DNA of 64,000 nt, taken from assembly GCA_963772635.1 (NCBI GenBank), contig CAVYYK010000023.1, forward strand, positions 158,057-222,056, written 5' to 3'. Made by a program: the position numbers and the translations under genes. This DNA is from JAUXFS01 sp963772635 (lineage in GTDB: Bacteria; Pseudomonadota; Alphaproteobacteria; Rhodospirillales; Defluviicoccaceae). Within the stretch, counting starts at the first letter, position 1, and every line of letters starts with the position of its first letter. This document shows, in pieces, positions 19,270 to 28,364 of the stretch. Below the pieces are notes generated by a model. That model made no database searches, was not told the origin of the DNA, and was given only the letters and a program-made list of their open reading frames with translations.

Positions 19270-21709
19270 ATGACCGCATCCGGACCATCCGTTTTCAGAA
19301 CCGTTCTGATCGTGTTGCTGGCGTTCGTGGTCGCGGCGGCGGCCGCCGCGGGCGTTGCCGTCCTCCAGCGGATCGCCGTCGTCCAATGGCTGGTGACGGA
19401 AGCGCTGACCGCCAGGGGCATGGAATCGACCCGTTTCGTCGTTGAAGACGTCGGTCTCGACCGACTGGTGCTTTCCGGGGTGCGCCCCGACTTCGGCGGC
19501 GACATGAGCGTCGGCCGAATCGCCGTCCGCTACGCCCCGCTGGAGATCCTCGACCGGCATATCCGGCGGCTGGAAATCGAGGATTTCAGGTTTGTCGTCG
19601 TCGTCCCGGCGGAAGGCGGCGAGCCGACCCTCGCCATCCCAGAACTCGCTGCTCGGCACTTCGGGCGGCCAGGGTCCCGGCTGGACCATCGGCACCGTCG
19701 AACTGCGCGACGCCCGCATTGCCGTCGAAGGTCGGTGGACCGCCGAAGCCGTTGTCGACGGAACGGCCCGCCATCTCGAAGACGAGCTCTACGGAGGAAC
19801 TCTGAAGCTGCGGGGCTCGGTGACGCCGCCCCGGCTCGCGCCGACACAACTCGACGGCACGATCGCCTTCACCGCGTCGCCGCAGGGACTGCGAGGATTG
19901 ACGGGCGAATTCACCGCCGATCCCCTCCACCTGCCGGATATCGACTCGCGTACCGGCCGGCTGGATGTGGCGTTGGAAGACGGGATGTTGATCCTTCGAG
20001 GCGACGTGCTGACCGGGGATGGACGCATCGATCTCCAAGCCGAGGGCCCGTGGCCCGAGCACTTCTCCCCCGACGCCGTCGCCGGAAAGCTACTGGTGAC
20101 CGCCGAACGTCCGCCGCTGCCGCTGCTCGATGTCGAGACCGCCAGGCTCGAAGCATCGGTCGCCAACGGCGCGGCGACCGTGACCGTGGATATCGTCGCC
20201 GGCGAGGGGCGGCTGCGGGTCGATGCCGAGGGGCCGGTGCCGTCCGGGGACCTGCCGACGGCGCTTCGTGGCCGGGCCACCGTCGACATCGATCTCGCCG
20301 GCGTCGAAATACCGGGGGCCCCCGCGCCGGTATCGGTAAAGGGCCGGGCGCTGGTCGTCTCCGATAACGAGGCACTGACGGTCCGGGCGCTGGAACCGCT
20401 TGTCGCCGCGATGACCGGCAACAGCCGACCGGTCGCCGTGCGGATCTTTCCCCACTCGGACCCCTTCTTGACCACCGGTCCCCTGAATCGGATTCCCTCC
20501 GACGCCGAGGTGCGGATCGCCGAAGCCCGGGTCGAGGCCGCCGGTCGCGCCTTCACCCTCGGCGACGTCGACGCCACCGTCACCGTCGACCCGACCCGGC
20601 AGATCCACCTGCGCCGGGCCTCGATCGGCGATCTCGGACCGCCGCCGTCGCTGCCGCCGCTGAAGCTGGCGGGACGGGCGTCGCTCGACGAACCGAACCT
20701 CCGATTCACCGGCACCGCCAGCGCGGCGGGCGACAGGCTGGTGGTCGACTTCGACGGAACCCACCGGGTCGACACCAATGCCGGCGGCGCCAGCCTGCGG
20801 CTGCACCGTCTCGACTTCCAGCCGGGCGAACTCCAGCCCCAGGACCTGATCATCGGGCTCGGCAACGACCTCTCGGCGGTAACGGGAGCAATCGAGGCCG
20901 ACGGCAGCCTGCGGTGGGGTCCCGGCGCCAAGGCTTCCGACTTCACCGTCCACGTGGAGGACCTCTCGTTCGGCCTCAAGGGCGTCCGCGTCGACGGCGT
21001 CGATGGAAAGGTCGTCCTCGACCGCGCGTGGCCGTTGCGCACGCCGCCGGACCAGATCCTGGTTGCCCGGCGCATCGATGTCGGGGCGCCGATGACCGAC
21101 GCCGTCGTCCGCTTCCGGATCGACGAACAGGCGCGGCTCGCGATCGAAGAGGCCCGGGTCGACATGTTGGGCGGACGGTTCGCCGTCGGACCGGCGATTT
21201 TCGACCCCACCGCCGACCGGCAGCGGGCGACCGTGCGGTTGACCGGACTCGACATGGAAACACTCCTCGCCATCGCCGCGATCGACGGGGCAACGGCCTC
21301 CGGCCGGGTGAGCGGCGAGATCCCGTTGGTGGTCTCGCGCGATGGGTTTTCGGTCGCCAACGCCGTGCTCGAAACCGATGCCCCGGGCGTGCTCCGCTAC
21401 GCGCCGGCAGTGCCGCCCCCCGCATTGCAAGACGGTGGCGAAGGGGTTAGCCTGATGCTCGAGGCCCTGAAGAACTTCCACTATGACGTGGTTAGCTTGG
21501 CTGTCGATGGTCGAAGCGGCGACGAATGGAGCGTGAAGCTGCACGTAGAAGGAAAAAATCCAAATTTCATGGATGCTTATCCTTTTGTCTTCAACTTGAA
21601 CCTAAGCGGAAAATTGGATGAAATCATCCGCACCGGATTGCAGAGCTACGAGCTGCCGGCGCGCGTCGGCGAGGGAATTTCGAAGAGACAGCCAAGTACC
21701 GGCAAATAA
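19270..21709 (+). CDS. ydbH: YdbH-family (AsmA-like) intermembrane lipid-transport protein, frameshifted
   Basis: Frame one starts at ATG 19270 with an N-terminal membrane anchor (residues 9-35) and runs to about 19640; frame two continues to TAA 21709, together about 810 residues. The frame change lies near 19636-19660, where PELA.. in one frame gives way to NSLLGTSGGQGPGWTIG in the other. The rest is a long beta-rich periplasmic body ending in the YdbH/DUF dicarboxylate-type C-terminus (DEWSVKLHVEGKNPNFM, VFNLNLSGKLDEI). YdbH spans the periplasm to move phospholipids to the outer membrane. The following genes are ynbE and ydbL, the known partners, which strongly supports the name. Confidence 0.85.
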
Positions 21710-21727
21710 GGGAAGCTCAACGTGAAC

Positions 21728-21931
21728 ATGGGGACGCGATCGCTATGGAGAAAAGCTGTTCTGACGGGTTTTACCGCGGTTTTGCTGACCGCCTGCCAGC
21801 CGACGGTCAGGGTGGAGGGGCCGAAGGAGCCGATCACCATCAACCTCAACGTCAAGATCGAACACGAGATCCGGGTCAAGGTCGACAAGGAACTGGACAC
21901 TCTGTTCGAGAAGGATCCGGAGCTGTTTTAG
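21728..21931 (+). CDS. ynbE: YnbE-family outer-membrane lipoprotein
   Basis: 67 residues from ATG 21728 (a GTG two codons earlier is the alternative). The signal MGTRSLWRKAVLTGFTAVLL ends in TAC, a lipobox with the acceptor cysteine at about residue 23. The short mature part (ITINLNVKIEHEIRVKVD) is the conserved YnbE sequence. YnbE is the outer-membrane end of the YdbH bridge. It starts 18 nt after ydbH and ends 2 nt before ydbL. Confidence 0.88.
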   Translation: MGTRSLWRKAVLTGFTAVLLTACQPTVRVEGPKEPITINLNVKIEHEIRVKVDKELDTLFEKDPELF

Positions 21932-21933
21932 CG

Positions 21934-22308
21934 ATGCGCAACCGTCGATTCGCGATACTCGGTCTGATCCGCGCCACTGCCGCCGTTCTGGCAATCGTCA
22001 TGTTGGGCGCTTTGCCGCCTTTTGCCGCTCCGGCGTTCGCCGGCGAGCTCGACGACGCCAAGAGCGCCGGCTACGTGGGCGAACGCCCCGACGGCTATCT
22101 CGGCTTGGTCGATCCGGGCGCACCGGCCTCCGCGCGGCAACTGGTCGACGACATCAACGCCAGGCGACGCGCCCACTACGCCAGCATCGCCGAGAAAACC
22201 GGCTCCAACGTCCGCGACGTCGGCATCCTTGCCGGCGAAAAGCTCATCGCCAACGCCGCGCCGGGCACCTTCGTCATGGATTCGGCGGGCCGCTGGCAGC
22301 GAAAGTAG
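21934..22308 (+). CDS. ydbL: YdbL-family (DUF1318) periplasmic protein
   Basis: 124 residues from ATG 21934. A signal peptide (residues 1-35, ending FAAPAFA) precedes the DUF1318 core: DDAKSAGYVGERPDGYLGLV, DINARRRAHYASIAEKTG and the C-terminal LIANAAPGTFVMDSAGRW. YdbL accompanies YdbH and YnbE and is thought to help their assembly. Third gene of the operon; its stop lies 9 nt from the convergent end of the decarboxylase gene. Confidence 0.9.
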   Translation: MRNRRFAILGLIRATAAVLAIVMLGALPPFAAPAFAGELDDAKSAGYVGERPDGYLGLVDPGAPASARQLVDDINARRRAHYASIAEKTGSNVRDVGILAGEKLIANAAPGTFVMDSAGRWQRK

Positions 22309-22317
22309 CGCGCGGCC

Positions 22318-23451
22318 TCAGATGTAGTACTCCCGCATCGGCGGGAAGCCGTTGAAGCCTTGCGAGGCATAGACCGACGTGTAGGCACCGGCGCTGAGCA
22401 GTGAAACCTTGTCGCCGCTCTTCAACGCCAGTGGCAGGGTGTAGCGGCACTTCTCGTAGAGGATGTCGGCGCCGTCGCAGGTCGGCCCGGCGATCACCAC
22501 CGGCCCTTCCGGTCCGCCGTCGTGGGGCGTGCTGATCGGGTACTTGATCGCCTCGTCCATGGTTTCGGCAAGGCCGCCGAACTTGCCGACGTCGAAATAC
22601 ACCCACTGCTCCGGATCGTCATAGCGCTTGCGCGAGACCAGCAGCACCTCGGTTCGGATCACCCCGGCCTCGGCGGTGACGCAGCGGCCGGGCTCGATGA
22701 TCATCTCCGGCAGGTCGTTGCCGAAGTGCTTGGTCATCGCCCGCATGATCGCTTCGGCGAAGCGGTCGATCGGCGGCAGGTCGTCGCCCCGATAGCGGGC
22801 CGGGAACCCGCCGCCGAGGTTGATCATCCGCAGCTCGAGGCCGGCATCGCGCAGGTCGGAGAACACCATCGCCGTCCGGCCGACGGCCACGTCCCAGCGG
22901 TCGGGATCGGTCTGCTGCGAGCCGACGTGGAACGAAATGCCGTGAGCATCGAGCCCAAGATCGGCGGCCCGCAGCATCAGGTCACGGGCCATGTCCAGTT
23001 CGCAGCCGAATTTGCGCGACAACGGCCATTGGGAGCCTTCGCTGGACATCAGGATGCGGCAATACACCTTCGAGCCGGGCGCCTCGGCGGCGAGCTTGCG
23101 GAGCTCGTCGAGGCTGTCGAAGGCGTACAGGCGAACGCCCCGATCGTAGGCATGGGCGATATCGCGGCGCCTTTTCACCGTGTTGCCGTAGGAGATGCGA
23201 TCCGCTTCGGCGCCGACGGCCAGACACTTGTCGACCTCCTCGGCGCTCGCCGCGTCGAAACTGGAACCAAGGTCGACCAGCGTTCGAAGCACCGGCGCGG
23301 CCGGATTGGCCTTGACCGCATAGTAGACCTCGGCCACCGGCATGGCGGCACGCAGGGCCTTGTAGTTGGCGGCAACCGTCTCGAGGTCGACGACCAGAAA
23401 CGGCGTCTCGAGACGGTCATTGGCAAGAAAGCGGACAATTTTTGGAGTCAT
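22318..23451 (-). CDS. Ornithine/lysine decarboxylase, PLP fold type III (group IV)
   Basis: 377 residues. The PLP lysine is in VYYAVKANP (K48); other active-site motifs are SFHVGSQQ, NLGGGFPARY, EPGRCVTAEAG and the C-terminal GPTCDGAD with the cysteine that completes the neighbouring active site in the dimer. The short length and GPTCDGAD version are typical of alphaproteobacterial ornithine/lysine decarboxylases. Decarboxylation gives putrescine or cadaverine in the cytoplasm; preference between ornithine and lysine cannot be told by eye. It appears to be transcribed alone, with about 380 nt of non-coding DNA upstream. Confidence 0.92.
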   Translation of the reverse strand: MTPKIVRFLANDRLETPFLVVDLETVAANYKALRAAMPVAEVYYAVKANPAAPVLRTLVDLGSSFDAASAEEVDKCLAVGAEADRISYGNTVKRRRDIAHAYDRGVRLYAFDSLDELRKLAAEAPGSKVYCRILMSSEGSQWPLSRKFGCELDMARDLMLRAADLGLDAHGISFHVGSQQTDPDRWDVAVGRTAMVFSDLRDAGLELRMINLGGGFPARYRGDDLPPIDRFAEAIMRAMTKHFGNDLPEMIIEPGRCVTAEAGVIRTEVLLVSRKRYDDPEQWVYFDVGKFGGLAETMDEAIKYPISTPHDGGPEGPVVIAGPTCDGADILYEKCRYTLPLALKSGDKVSLLSAGAYTSVYASQGFNGFPPMREYYI

Positions 23452-23835
23452 TTCGCACTCCTCCGGGTTCGTTCTTCTGGGAGAGTCGGGCTGGCGACCG
23501 CGACCTCGGTGAGGCGGACGGCCGAGACGGTCGCAGACGGCCTTTAAGCCGCGTGCAGACTGGAGTGGGGATTCTTCCTGCCGAGCAGGAGAATATAAGA
23601 TTTACGAAACCCGCAGGTATAGTCCATGACCGCTATCATGCCACTCTCCCCCAAAGGCACCGGTTTCTTCCGCCCAACCGGTCAACTCCAAGAGGAACGC
23701 CCGGATGCCGCTTCCTCAAGCGGCGTCCCGAACGCGGACCCCACATATATGCACAAAACCGGCAAACCCAAAGAAAATTTTTTGCCGTCCATTCGGCCTC
23801 GAACGACGGGCGGCCGAGGGCGTGTTCGGCGGCGG
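23452..23835. other. Intergenic region upstream of the decarboxylase gene
   Basis: 384 bases between the 5' end of the decarboxylase gene and the 3' end of thiSG. No gene, repeat or conserved RNA structure was recognised. Confidence 0.5.
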
Positions 23836-24846
23836 TCAGATCAGGCCGGCGAGCGGCGACGACGGATCGGCGTAAAGCTTTTTCGGCATCCGCCCGGCAA
23901 GATAGGCCAGACGCCCCGACTCCACCGCCAGCTTCATCGCCCGCGCCATCCGGATCGGATTCTTGGCCTCGGCGATGGCGGTGTTCATCAGCACCCCGTC
24001 GCAGCCGAGCTCCATGGCGACGGTCGCGTCCGACGCGGTTCCCACCCCGGCGTCGACCAGCACCGGCACCGATGCCTGCTCGACGATCAGGCGGATGTGG
24101 ACCGGGTTCTGAACCCCCAGCCCCGAGCCGATCGGCGCCGCCAGCGGCATGATCGCGACGCAGCCCAGGTCCTCCAGGCGCTTGGCCAGGATCGGATCGT
24201 CCGAACAATAGACCATCACCTTGAAATCCTCCTCGATCAGCGTCTCGGCGGCGGCCAGCGTCTCGATCATGTTCGGATAGAGGGTCTTCTGGTCGCCGAG
24301 CACCTCGAGCTTGACCAGATCCCATCCGCCGGCCTCGCGAGCGAGTCGGAGGGTGCGCACCGCATCCATGGCGGTGTAGCACCCGGCGGTGTTGGGCAGG
24401 TAGGTGTAGGTCTTGGGGTCGACATAATCGACCAGCATGGGCTGGCTGGGATCGGTGACGTTGACCCGGCGCACGGCGACGGTGACGATCTCCGCGCCCG
24501 AAGCCTCGATCGCCCGCGCCGTCTCGTCGAAATCCTTGTACTTCCCGGTACCGACGAGCAGACGGGATCTGAACCGCTTCCCGGCGACGAGCAGATCATC
24601 GCCGGACTCGGCCGCGGCGTCGCCGGTGTCCCGAGTGGTGTCGGGAGCGCCGCCGCCGATGAAATGAACGATCTCGATCCGGTCGCCGTCGGCGACGGAC
24701 GTATCACCGTAGCCCGAGCGCGGGACGATCTCCAGATTTCGCTCGACCGCCACCTTCTTCGAATCCAGGCCGATGTCGGTGAGCAACTGCTTGACCGTGA
24801 TCGGAGCGTTCAAGATCCTGGGTTCGCCGTTGATGGTAATATGCAT
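23836..24846 (-). CDS. thiSG: ThiS-ThiG fusion: sulfur carrier plus thiazole synthase
   Basis: 336 residues. Residues 1-66 are a ThiS ubiquitin-like fold (MHITINGEPR.. to HFIGGG); a linker of about 18 residues follows; residues about 84-336 are ThiG, with the Schiff-base lysine in LVKLEVLGD and phosphate-binding APIGSGLGVQNP and DAGVGTASDA. ThiG makes the thiazole of thiamine from deoxyxylulose phosphate, dehydroglycine and ThiS thiocarboxylate. In separate ThiS the Gly-Gly must be C-terminal; here it is internal, so processing or an unusual chemistry is implied. No TPP riboswitch was recognised upstream. Divergent from aroQ. Confidence 0.92.
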   Translation of the reverse strand: MHITINGEPRILNAPITVKQLLTDIGLDSKKVAVERNLEIVPRSGYGDTSVADGDRIEIVHFIGGGAPDTTRDTGDAAAESGDDLLVAGKRFRSRLLVGTGKYKDFDETARAIEASGAEIVTVAVRRVNVTDPSQPMLVDYVDPKTYTYLPNTAGCYTAMDAVRTLRLAREAGGWDLVKLEVLGDQKTLYPNMIETLAAAETLIEEDFKVMVYCSDDPILAKRLEDLGCVAIMPLAAPIGSGLGVQNPVHIRLIVEQASVPVLVDAGVGTASDATVAMELGCDGVLMNTAIAEAKNPIRMARAMKLAVESGRLAYLAGRMPKKLYADPSSPLAGLI

Positions 24847-24953
24847 CGGAATACGACCTGTTCGCGACGTCCGCGGAGACGCCGGAAATGGAACAGCGCC
24901 CGCTCAGCTTGTAGAGCCTAACATAGTCCAAACGCGAGGTTACACAAGACCGA

Positions 24954-24975
24954 GGCCGTGCTATAAGCCACGGCC
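24954..24975. promoter_or_regulatory. Inverted repeat between thiSG and aroQ
   Basis: GGCCGTG at 24954-24960 and CACGGCC at 24969-24975 form a 7-bp perfect inverted repeat around an AT-richer centre (CTATAAGC). It lies in the divergent promoter region of thiSG and aroQ, so an operator is possible. No T-run follows. Confidence 0.35.
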
Positions 24976-24998
24976 GCAATATGGCTACACGTGCCGCG

Positions 24999-25452
24999 AT
25001 GACCCACAAGATTCTCGATTCTCAACGGACCGAACCTGAACCTCCTCGGCGCCCGCCAGCCGGAGGTCTACGGGGAAGAAACCCTGGCCGGGATCGAGGC
25101 CGCCTGCGCCGAGCGCGGCGAAGCCCTGGGTTTCGAGGTCGAGTTCCGTCAAAGCAATTCCGAAGGCTCCCTGGTCGACTGGATCCAGCAGGCCCGCGGG
25201 ACCTGCGCGGCGCTGATCATCAATGCCGGCGCCTATACCCACACCTCGGTGGCGATCCTCGACGCCCTGCTCGCCCTTGACATCCCGGTCTACGAAGTGC
25301 ACCTGTCGAACATTCACCGACGCGAAAACTTTCGTCACAACTCGTACGTCTCGAAAGCGGCCGAAGGGATGATCTGCGGCTTCGGCGGGTTCGGCTACCT
25401 GATGGCGCTGGAGGCGGCGGCACGAAGGCTGGGAGCCGTGGACCCAGCATAG
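24999..25452 (+). CDS. aroQ: Type II 3-dehydroquinate dehydratase, one-base frameshift near the start
   Basis: ATG 24999 gives MTHKIL; then an extra G at 25017 breaks the frame. Without it the protein reads ILNGPNLNLLGARQPEVYG, the universal AroQ N-terminus, and continues through RQSNSEGSLVDWIQ, INAGAYTHTSVAI, EVHLSNIHRRENFRHNSYVS to TAG 25452, about 150 residues. All catalytic motifs (Tyr in EVYG, Arg, His in HRR) are present. It removes water from 3-dehydroquinate in the shikimate pathway. There is no other start codon in the downstream frame, so the indel is probably an assembly error. Followed by accB after 17 nt; aroQ-accB-accC is a common alphaproteobacterial order. Confidence 0.9.
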
Positions 25453-25469
25453 AGCATCCGAGAAAAGAC

Positions 25470-25928
25470 ATGACCACGTCGAGCAAGAAACCGTCCGTCA
25501 ACACCAAGATCGTCCGCGAGTTGGCGGCTCTGTTGAACGAAACCGGCCTCACCGAAATCGAATACGGCTGTGGCGACCTGCGGGTGCGGGTAGCGAAGAC
25601 CGTGGCGCCGACATCGGTAACGGTGGCCGCTCCGACTCCCGCTGCGGCGCGGTCCGGGGCAGCCGGCGGCGAAGTGGACGCGGTTGCCGATCATCCGGGC
25701 CTCGTCACCTCGCCGATGGTCGGGGTCGTTTATACCTCCGCCGAACCCGAAGCGCCGCCGTTCGTCAAAGTCGGGGATATGGTTGCGGTCGGCGACACCA
25801 TCCTGCTGATCGAGGCGATGAAGGTGTTCAACCCGATCAAGGCGCCCCATTCCGGCCGCGTGCAACAGGTATTCGTCGCCAATGGCACGCCGGTGGAATA
25901 CGGGGAGCCGTTGATGATCATCGAGTAG
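25470..25928 (+). CDS. accB: Acetyl-CoA carboxylase biotin carboxyl carrier protein
   Basis: 152 residues. The N-terminal helix (VRELAALLNETGLTEIEYG) and a Pro/Ala linker precede the biotinyl domain, with the AccB thumb (GVVYTSAEPEAPPFVKVGD) and the biotin lysine in EAMKVFN (K118). It carries the carboxyl group between AccC and the AccAD carboxyltransferase for malonyl-CoA and fatty-acid synthesis. accC begins 13 nt downstream. Confidence 0.95.
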   Translation: MTTSSKKPSVNTKIVRELAALLNETGLTEIEYGCGDLRVRVAKTVAPTSVTVAAPTPAAARSGAAGGEVDAVADHPGLVTSPMVGVVYTSAEPEAPPFVKVGDMVAVGDTILLIEAMKVFNPIKAPHSGRVQQVFVANGTPVEYGEPLMIIE

Positions 25929-25941
25929 CGGGCGACCACCG

Positions 25942-27300
25942 GTGTTTCACCCGCCCGTATTCCACAAAGTGCTGATCGCCAACCGCGGAGAGATCGCGCT
26001 GCGCATCCTGCGGGCGTGCCGGGAGATGGGCGTGTTGTCGGTGGCGGTGCATTCGACCGCCGACGCCAACGCGATGCACGTGCGTCTCGCCGACGAATCC
26101 ATCTGCATCGGACCGCCGGCGGCATCCGAGAGCTATCTCAACGCGGCGGCGATCCTTACCGCCGCCACCATCTGCAATGCCGAAGCGATTCACCCGGGAT
26201 ACGGGTTTCTCGCCGAGAACGCCGACTTCGCCGCCATGGTCGAAGAGCATGGTATCGCGTTCATCGGCCCGGCGCCGGAGCACATCCGGCTGATGGGAGA
26301 CAAGGTCGCCGCCAAGCGGGTCTGCCGGGAGGCCGGCATCCCGGTGGTTCCCGGGTCCGACGGCCCCGTCGAAAGCGAGGACCAGGCGCGCGCCGTCGCC
26401 GACGACATCGGGTATCCGGTGCTGGTCAAGGCGGCCGCCGGCGGCGGCGGACGCGGTATGAAGGTGGTCAACGGACCCGACGAGCTCGCGGACGCGCTGT
26501 CGACGGCGCGCTCGGAGGCGGTCGCCGCCTTCGGCAACGGCGAGTTGTACCTCGAGAAATACCTGGCCCGGCCCCGACACATCGAGGTTCAAATCCTCGC
26601 CGACCTGCACGGCAACGTGGTCCATTTGGGCGAACGCGACTGCTCGGTGCAGCGGCGTCATCAGAAGGTCGTCGAGGAGGCCCCGTCACCGGCGCTGAGC
26701 CCGGCTCAACGGAGGGAGATCGGCAGGGTCGCCACCACCGCCGTCAAGCGCTTCGGCTACCGCAACGCCGGAACCTTCGAGTTCCTCTACGAGGACGGAA
26801 AGTTCTATTTCATCGAGATGAACACCCGCTTGCAGGTGGAGCACCCGGTCACCGAGATGGTGTGCGGGCTCGACCTGGTCCGCGAAATGCTCCGCGTCGC
26901 CTCGGGTGCACCGCTCGGCTACGGCCAGAAGGACATCAAAATCAACGGCCATGCCATCGAGTGTCGGATCAACGCCGAGAACCCCGAGACCTTCGCTTCG
27001 TCTCCCGGCCGGGTCGGCGATTATCACGCCCCCGGCGGCCTCGGCGTGCGGGTCGATTCGGCGCTTTACAGCGGATACATGGTGCCGCCGTACTACGACA
27101 GCATGATCGCCAAGCTGATCGTCCACGGAAACAACCGCAACGACTGCCGGATGCGGCTGGTCCATGCCTTGCGCGAGTACGTCATCGACGGCATCGAGAC
27201 GACCATACCCCTGCATCAGCGACTGCTCGAAGCGCCCCGGTTCATCGCCGGCGACTATGACGTCCACTGGCTCGAGAAGTTCGTGAGAGGCGAGAATTAG
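25942..27300 (+). CDS. accC: Acetyl-CoA carboxylase biotin carboxylase subunit
   Basis: 452 residues from a GTG at 25942 (MFHPPVFHKVLIANRGEIA). ATP-grasp motifs KAAAGGGGRGMKVV, EIQILADLHGN and EMNTRLQVEHPVTEM are intact, and length is standard for a stand-alone AccC. It carboxylates biotin on AccB using ATP and bicarbonate. It differs from pccA in this window by lacking the BT and biotinyl domains. Operon: aroQ-accB-accC-aat. Confidence 0.95.
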   Translation: MFHPPVFHKVLIANRGEIALRILRACREMGVLSVAVHSTADANAMHVRLADESICIGPPAASESYLNAAAILTAATICNAEAIHPGYGFLAENADFAAMVEEHGIAFIGPAPEHIRLMGDKVAAKRVCREAGIPVVPGSDGPVESEDQARAVADDIGYPVLVKAAAGGGGRGMKVVNGPDELADALSTARSEAVAAFGNGELYLEKYLARPRHIEVQILADLHGNVVHLGERDCSVQRRHQKVVEEAPSPALSPAQRREIGRVATTAVKRFGYRNAGTFEFLYEDGKFYFIEMNTRLQVEHPVTEMVCGLDLVREMLRVASGAPLGYGQKDIKINGHAIECRINAENPETFASSPGRVGDYHAPGGLGVRVDSALYSGYMVPPYYDSMIAKLIVHGNNRNDCRMRLVHALREYVIDGIETTIPLHQRLLEAPRFIAGDYDVHWLEKFVRGEN

Positions 27301-27334
27301 ACCGTTTGCGGGAGACCACCGGCTGACGCCGGAG

Positions 27335-27979
27335 ATGATCGTTCGCGCCTATGCCTCGGGGATCTTCCCGATGGCGGCCAACCGGTTCGACCCGACGATA
27401 CATTGGGTGGCGCCGGAATTCCGCGGCATTCTCCCTCTCGACGCCCTCCACGTGCCCCGCCGCCTGAAAAGAACGGTGCGTCAAGGACGCTTCGAAATCC
27501 GCTGCGATACGGATTTCGAGGGTGTCGTTCGCGCCTGCGCCGCACCGCGGAAGGGCCGCGGCGAAACCTGGATCAACCGGGAGATCGCCCGCGTGTTCTG
27601 CCGGCTGCATCGCATCGGCCTCACCCACAGTGTCGAAGCCTGGCGGGAGGACCGGTTGGTCGGCGGCCTCTACGGACTGGCGTTGGGCGGCGCCTTTTTC
27701 GGCGAAAGCATGTTCTCCCGGGAAACCGATTCCAGCAAGGTGGCGCTGGTGTACCTGGTGGCGGCGCTCAGGCTCGGCGGGTTCGGCCTGCTCGACATCC
27801 AGTTCATCACCGACCATCTGAACCGGTTCGGAGCCGTCGAGATCCCGGCCGCCGACTATCTGGAGCGCCTGGACGCGGCGCTGACCCTGCCGGCGGTATT
27901 CTACTCCGATTTTTCCGCGGGCGCGTTCGTGCCGGCGGTCGAGGAGGTGCTGACGCAGTCCAGGACCCAGACGTCGTAG
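27335..27979 (+). CDS. aat: Leucyl/phenylalanyl-tRNA-protein transferase
   Basis: 214 residues from ATG 27335. Motifs: RAYASGIFPMA, IHWVAPEFRGILPLD, ETWINREI, HSVEAWREDRLVGGLYGLALGGAFFGESMFS (given in two conserved blocks) and LLDIQFITDHL, all Aat. It adds Leu or Phe to N-terminal Arg/Lys of proteins, making them N-degrons for ClpAP. The residues just upstream in frame (LTPE at 27323-27334) are also conserved in the family, so the true start is probably earlier at a rare codon; none of the standard starts is available. The 3' end overlaps the convergent DUF2155 gene by 79 nt. Confidence 0.92.
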   Translation: MIVRAYASGIFPMAANRFDPTIHWVAPEFRGILPLDALHVPRRLKRTVRQGRFEIRCDTDFEGVVRACAAPRKGRGETWINREIARVFCRLHRIGLTHSVEAWREDRLVGGLYGLALGGAFFGESMFSRETDSSKVALVYLVAALRLGGFGLLDIQFITDHLNRFGAVEIPAADYLERLDAALTLPAVFYSDFSAGAFVPAVEEVLTQSRTQTS

Positions 27980-28320
27980 ACCGGGTGGTCCATCGCCGAC
28001 AGCGCCGGACTCGAGGCGAACATCCATCCACGAAACAGGTTGGCCGCCGGCTGTTCCTTACGGATCTCCCAGATATCGAGGAATGCGGCCAACTCCGGCG
28101 GTTCCTCCGGCGGACGCTTGTCGCAGGTGCGGACGACGATCTCCAGGGTTCCGAACCGCACCGGGTGGCCGATCGGTGCCTCTATGGTGGAGATGCGCGC
28201 GGTTACCTTGTCGAGGCCGCCAAGGACCGCGATCGGATAGGTTTCGGCGGCCGCCGGAGCGGCGACCACGGCGGTCAGCAAAAGGGCGGCGAACCAGCGT
28301 CGTGACATGGCACCCGTCAT
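27901..28320 (-). CDS. DUF2155 exported protein
   Basis: About 139 residues from ATG 28320 (GGAG 6 nt upstream; alternatives at 28308 and 28368). Signal peptide RRWFAALLLTAVVAAPAAA. Core motifs VLGGLDKVTARIS, FGTLEIVVRTCDKRPPEEPPE and LFRGWMFASSPALSAMDHPV YDVWVL are diagnostic of DUF2155. Function is not established; it is periplasmic and conserved next to aat and NDUFA12 in alphaproteobacteria. Its gene overlaps the 3' end of aat on the opposite strand. Confidence 0.88.
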   Translation of the reverse strand: MTGAMSRRWFAALLLTAVVAAPAAAETYPIAVLGGLDKVTARISTIEAPIGHPVRFGTLEIVVRTCDKRPPEEPPELAAFLDIWEIRKEQPAANLFRGWMFASSPALSAMDHPVYDVWVLDCVSTSSTAGTNAPAEKSE

Positions 28321-28364
28321 ACCATCTCCGCGATACAAAGCCACCAGTGATCTGCCTGCGGTCA

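Noticed and set aside
19789..21544. Long minus-strand frames opposite ydbH
   Set aside because: Ser/Arg-rich shadows of the ydbH codons; no domain.
24847..24998. TPP riboswitch upstream of thiSG
   Set aside because: The conserved CUGAGA and ACCUGA elements are not found on the minus strand of this short region.
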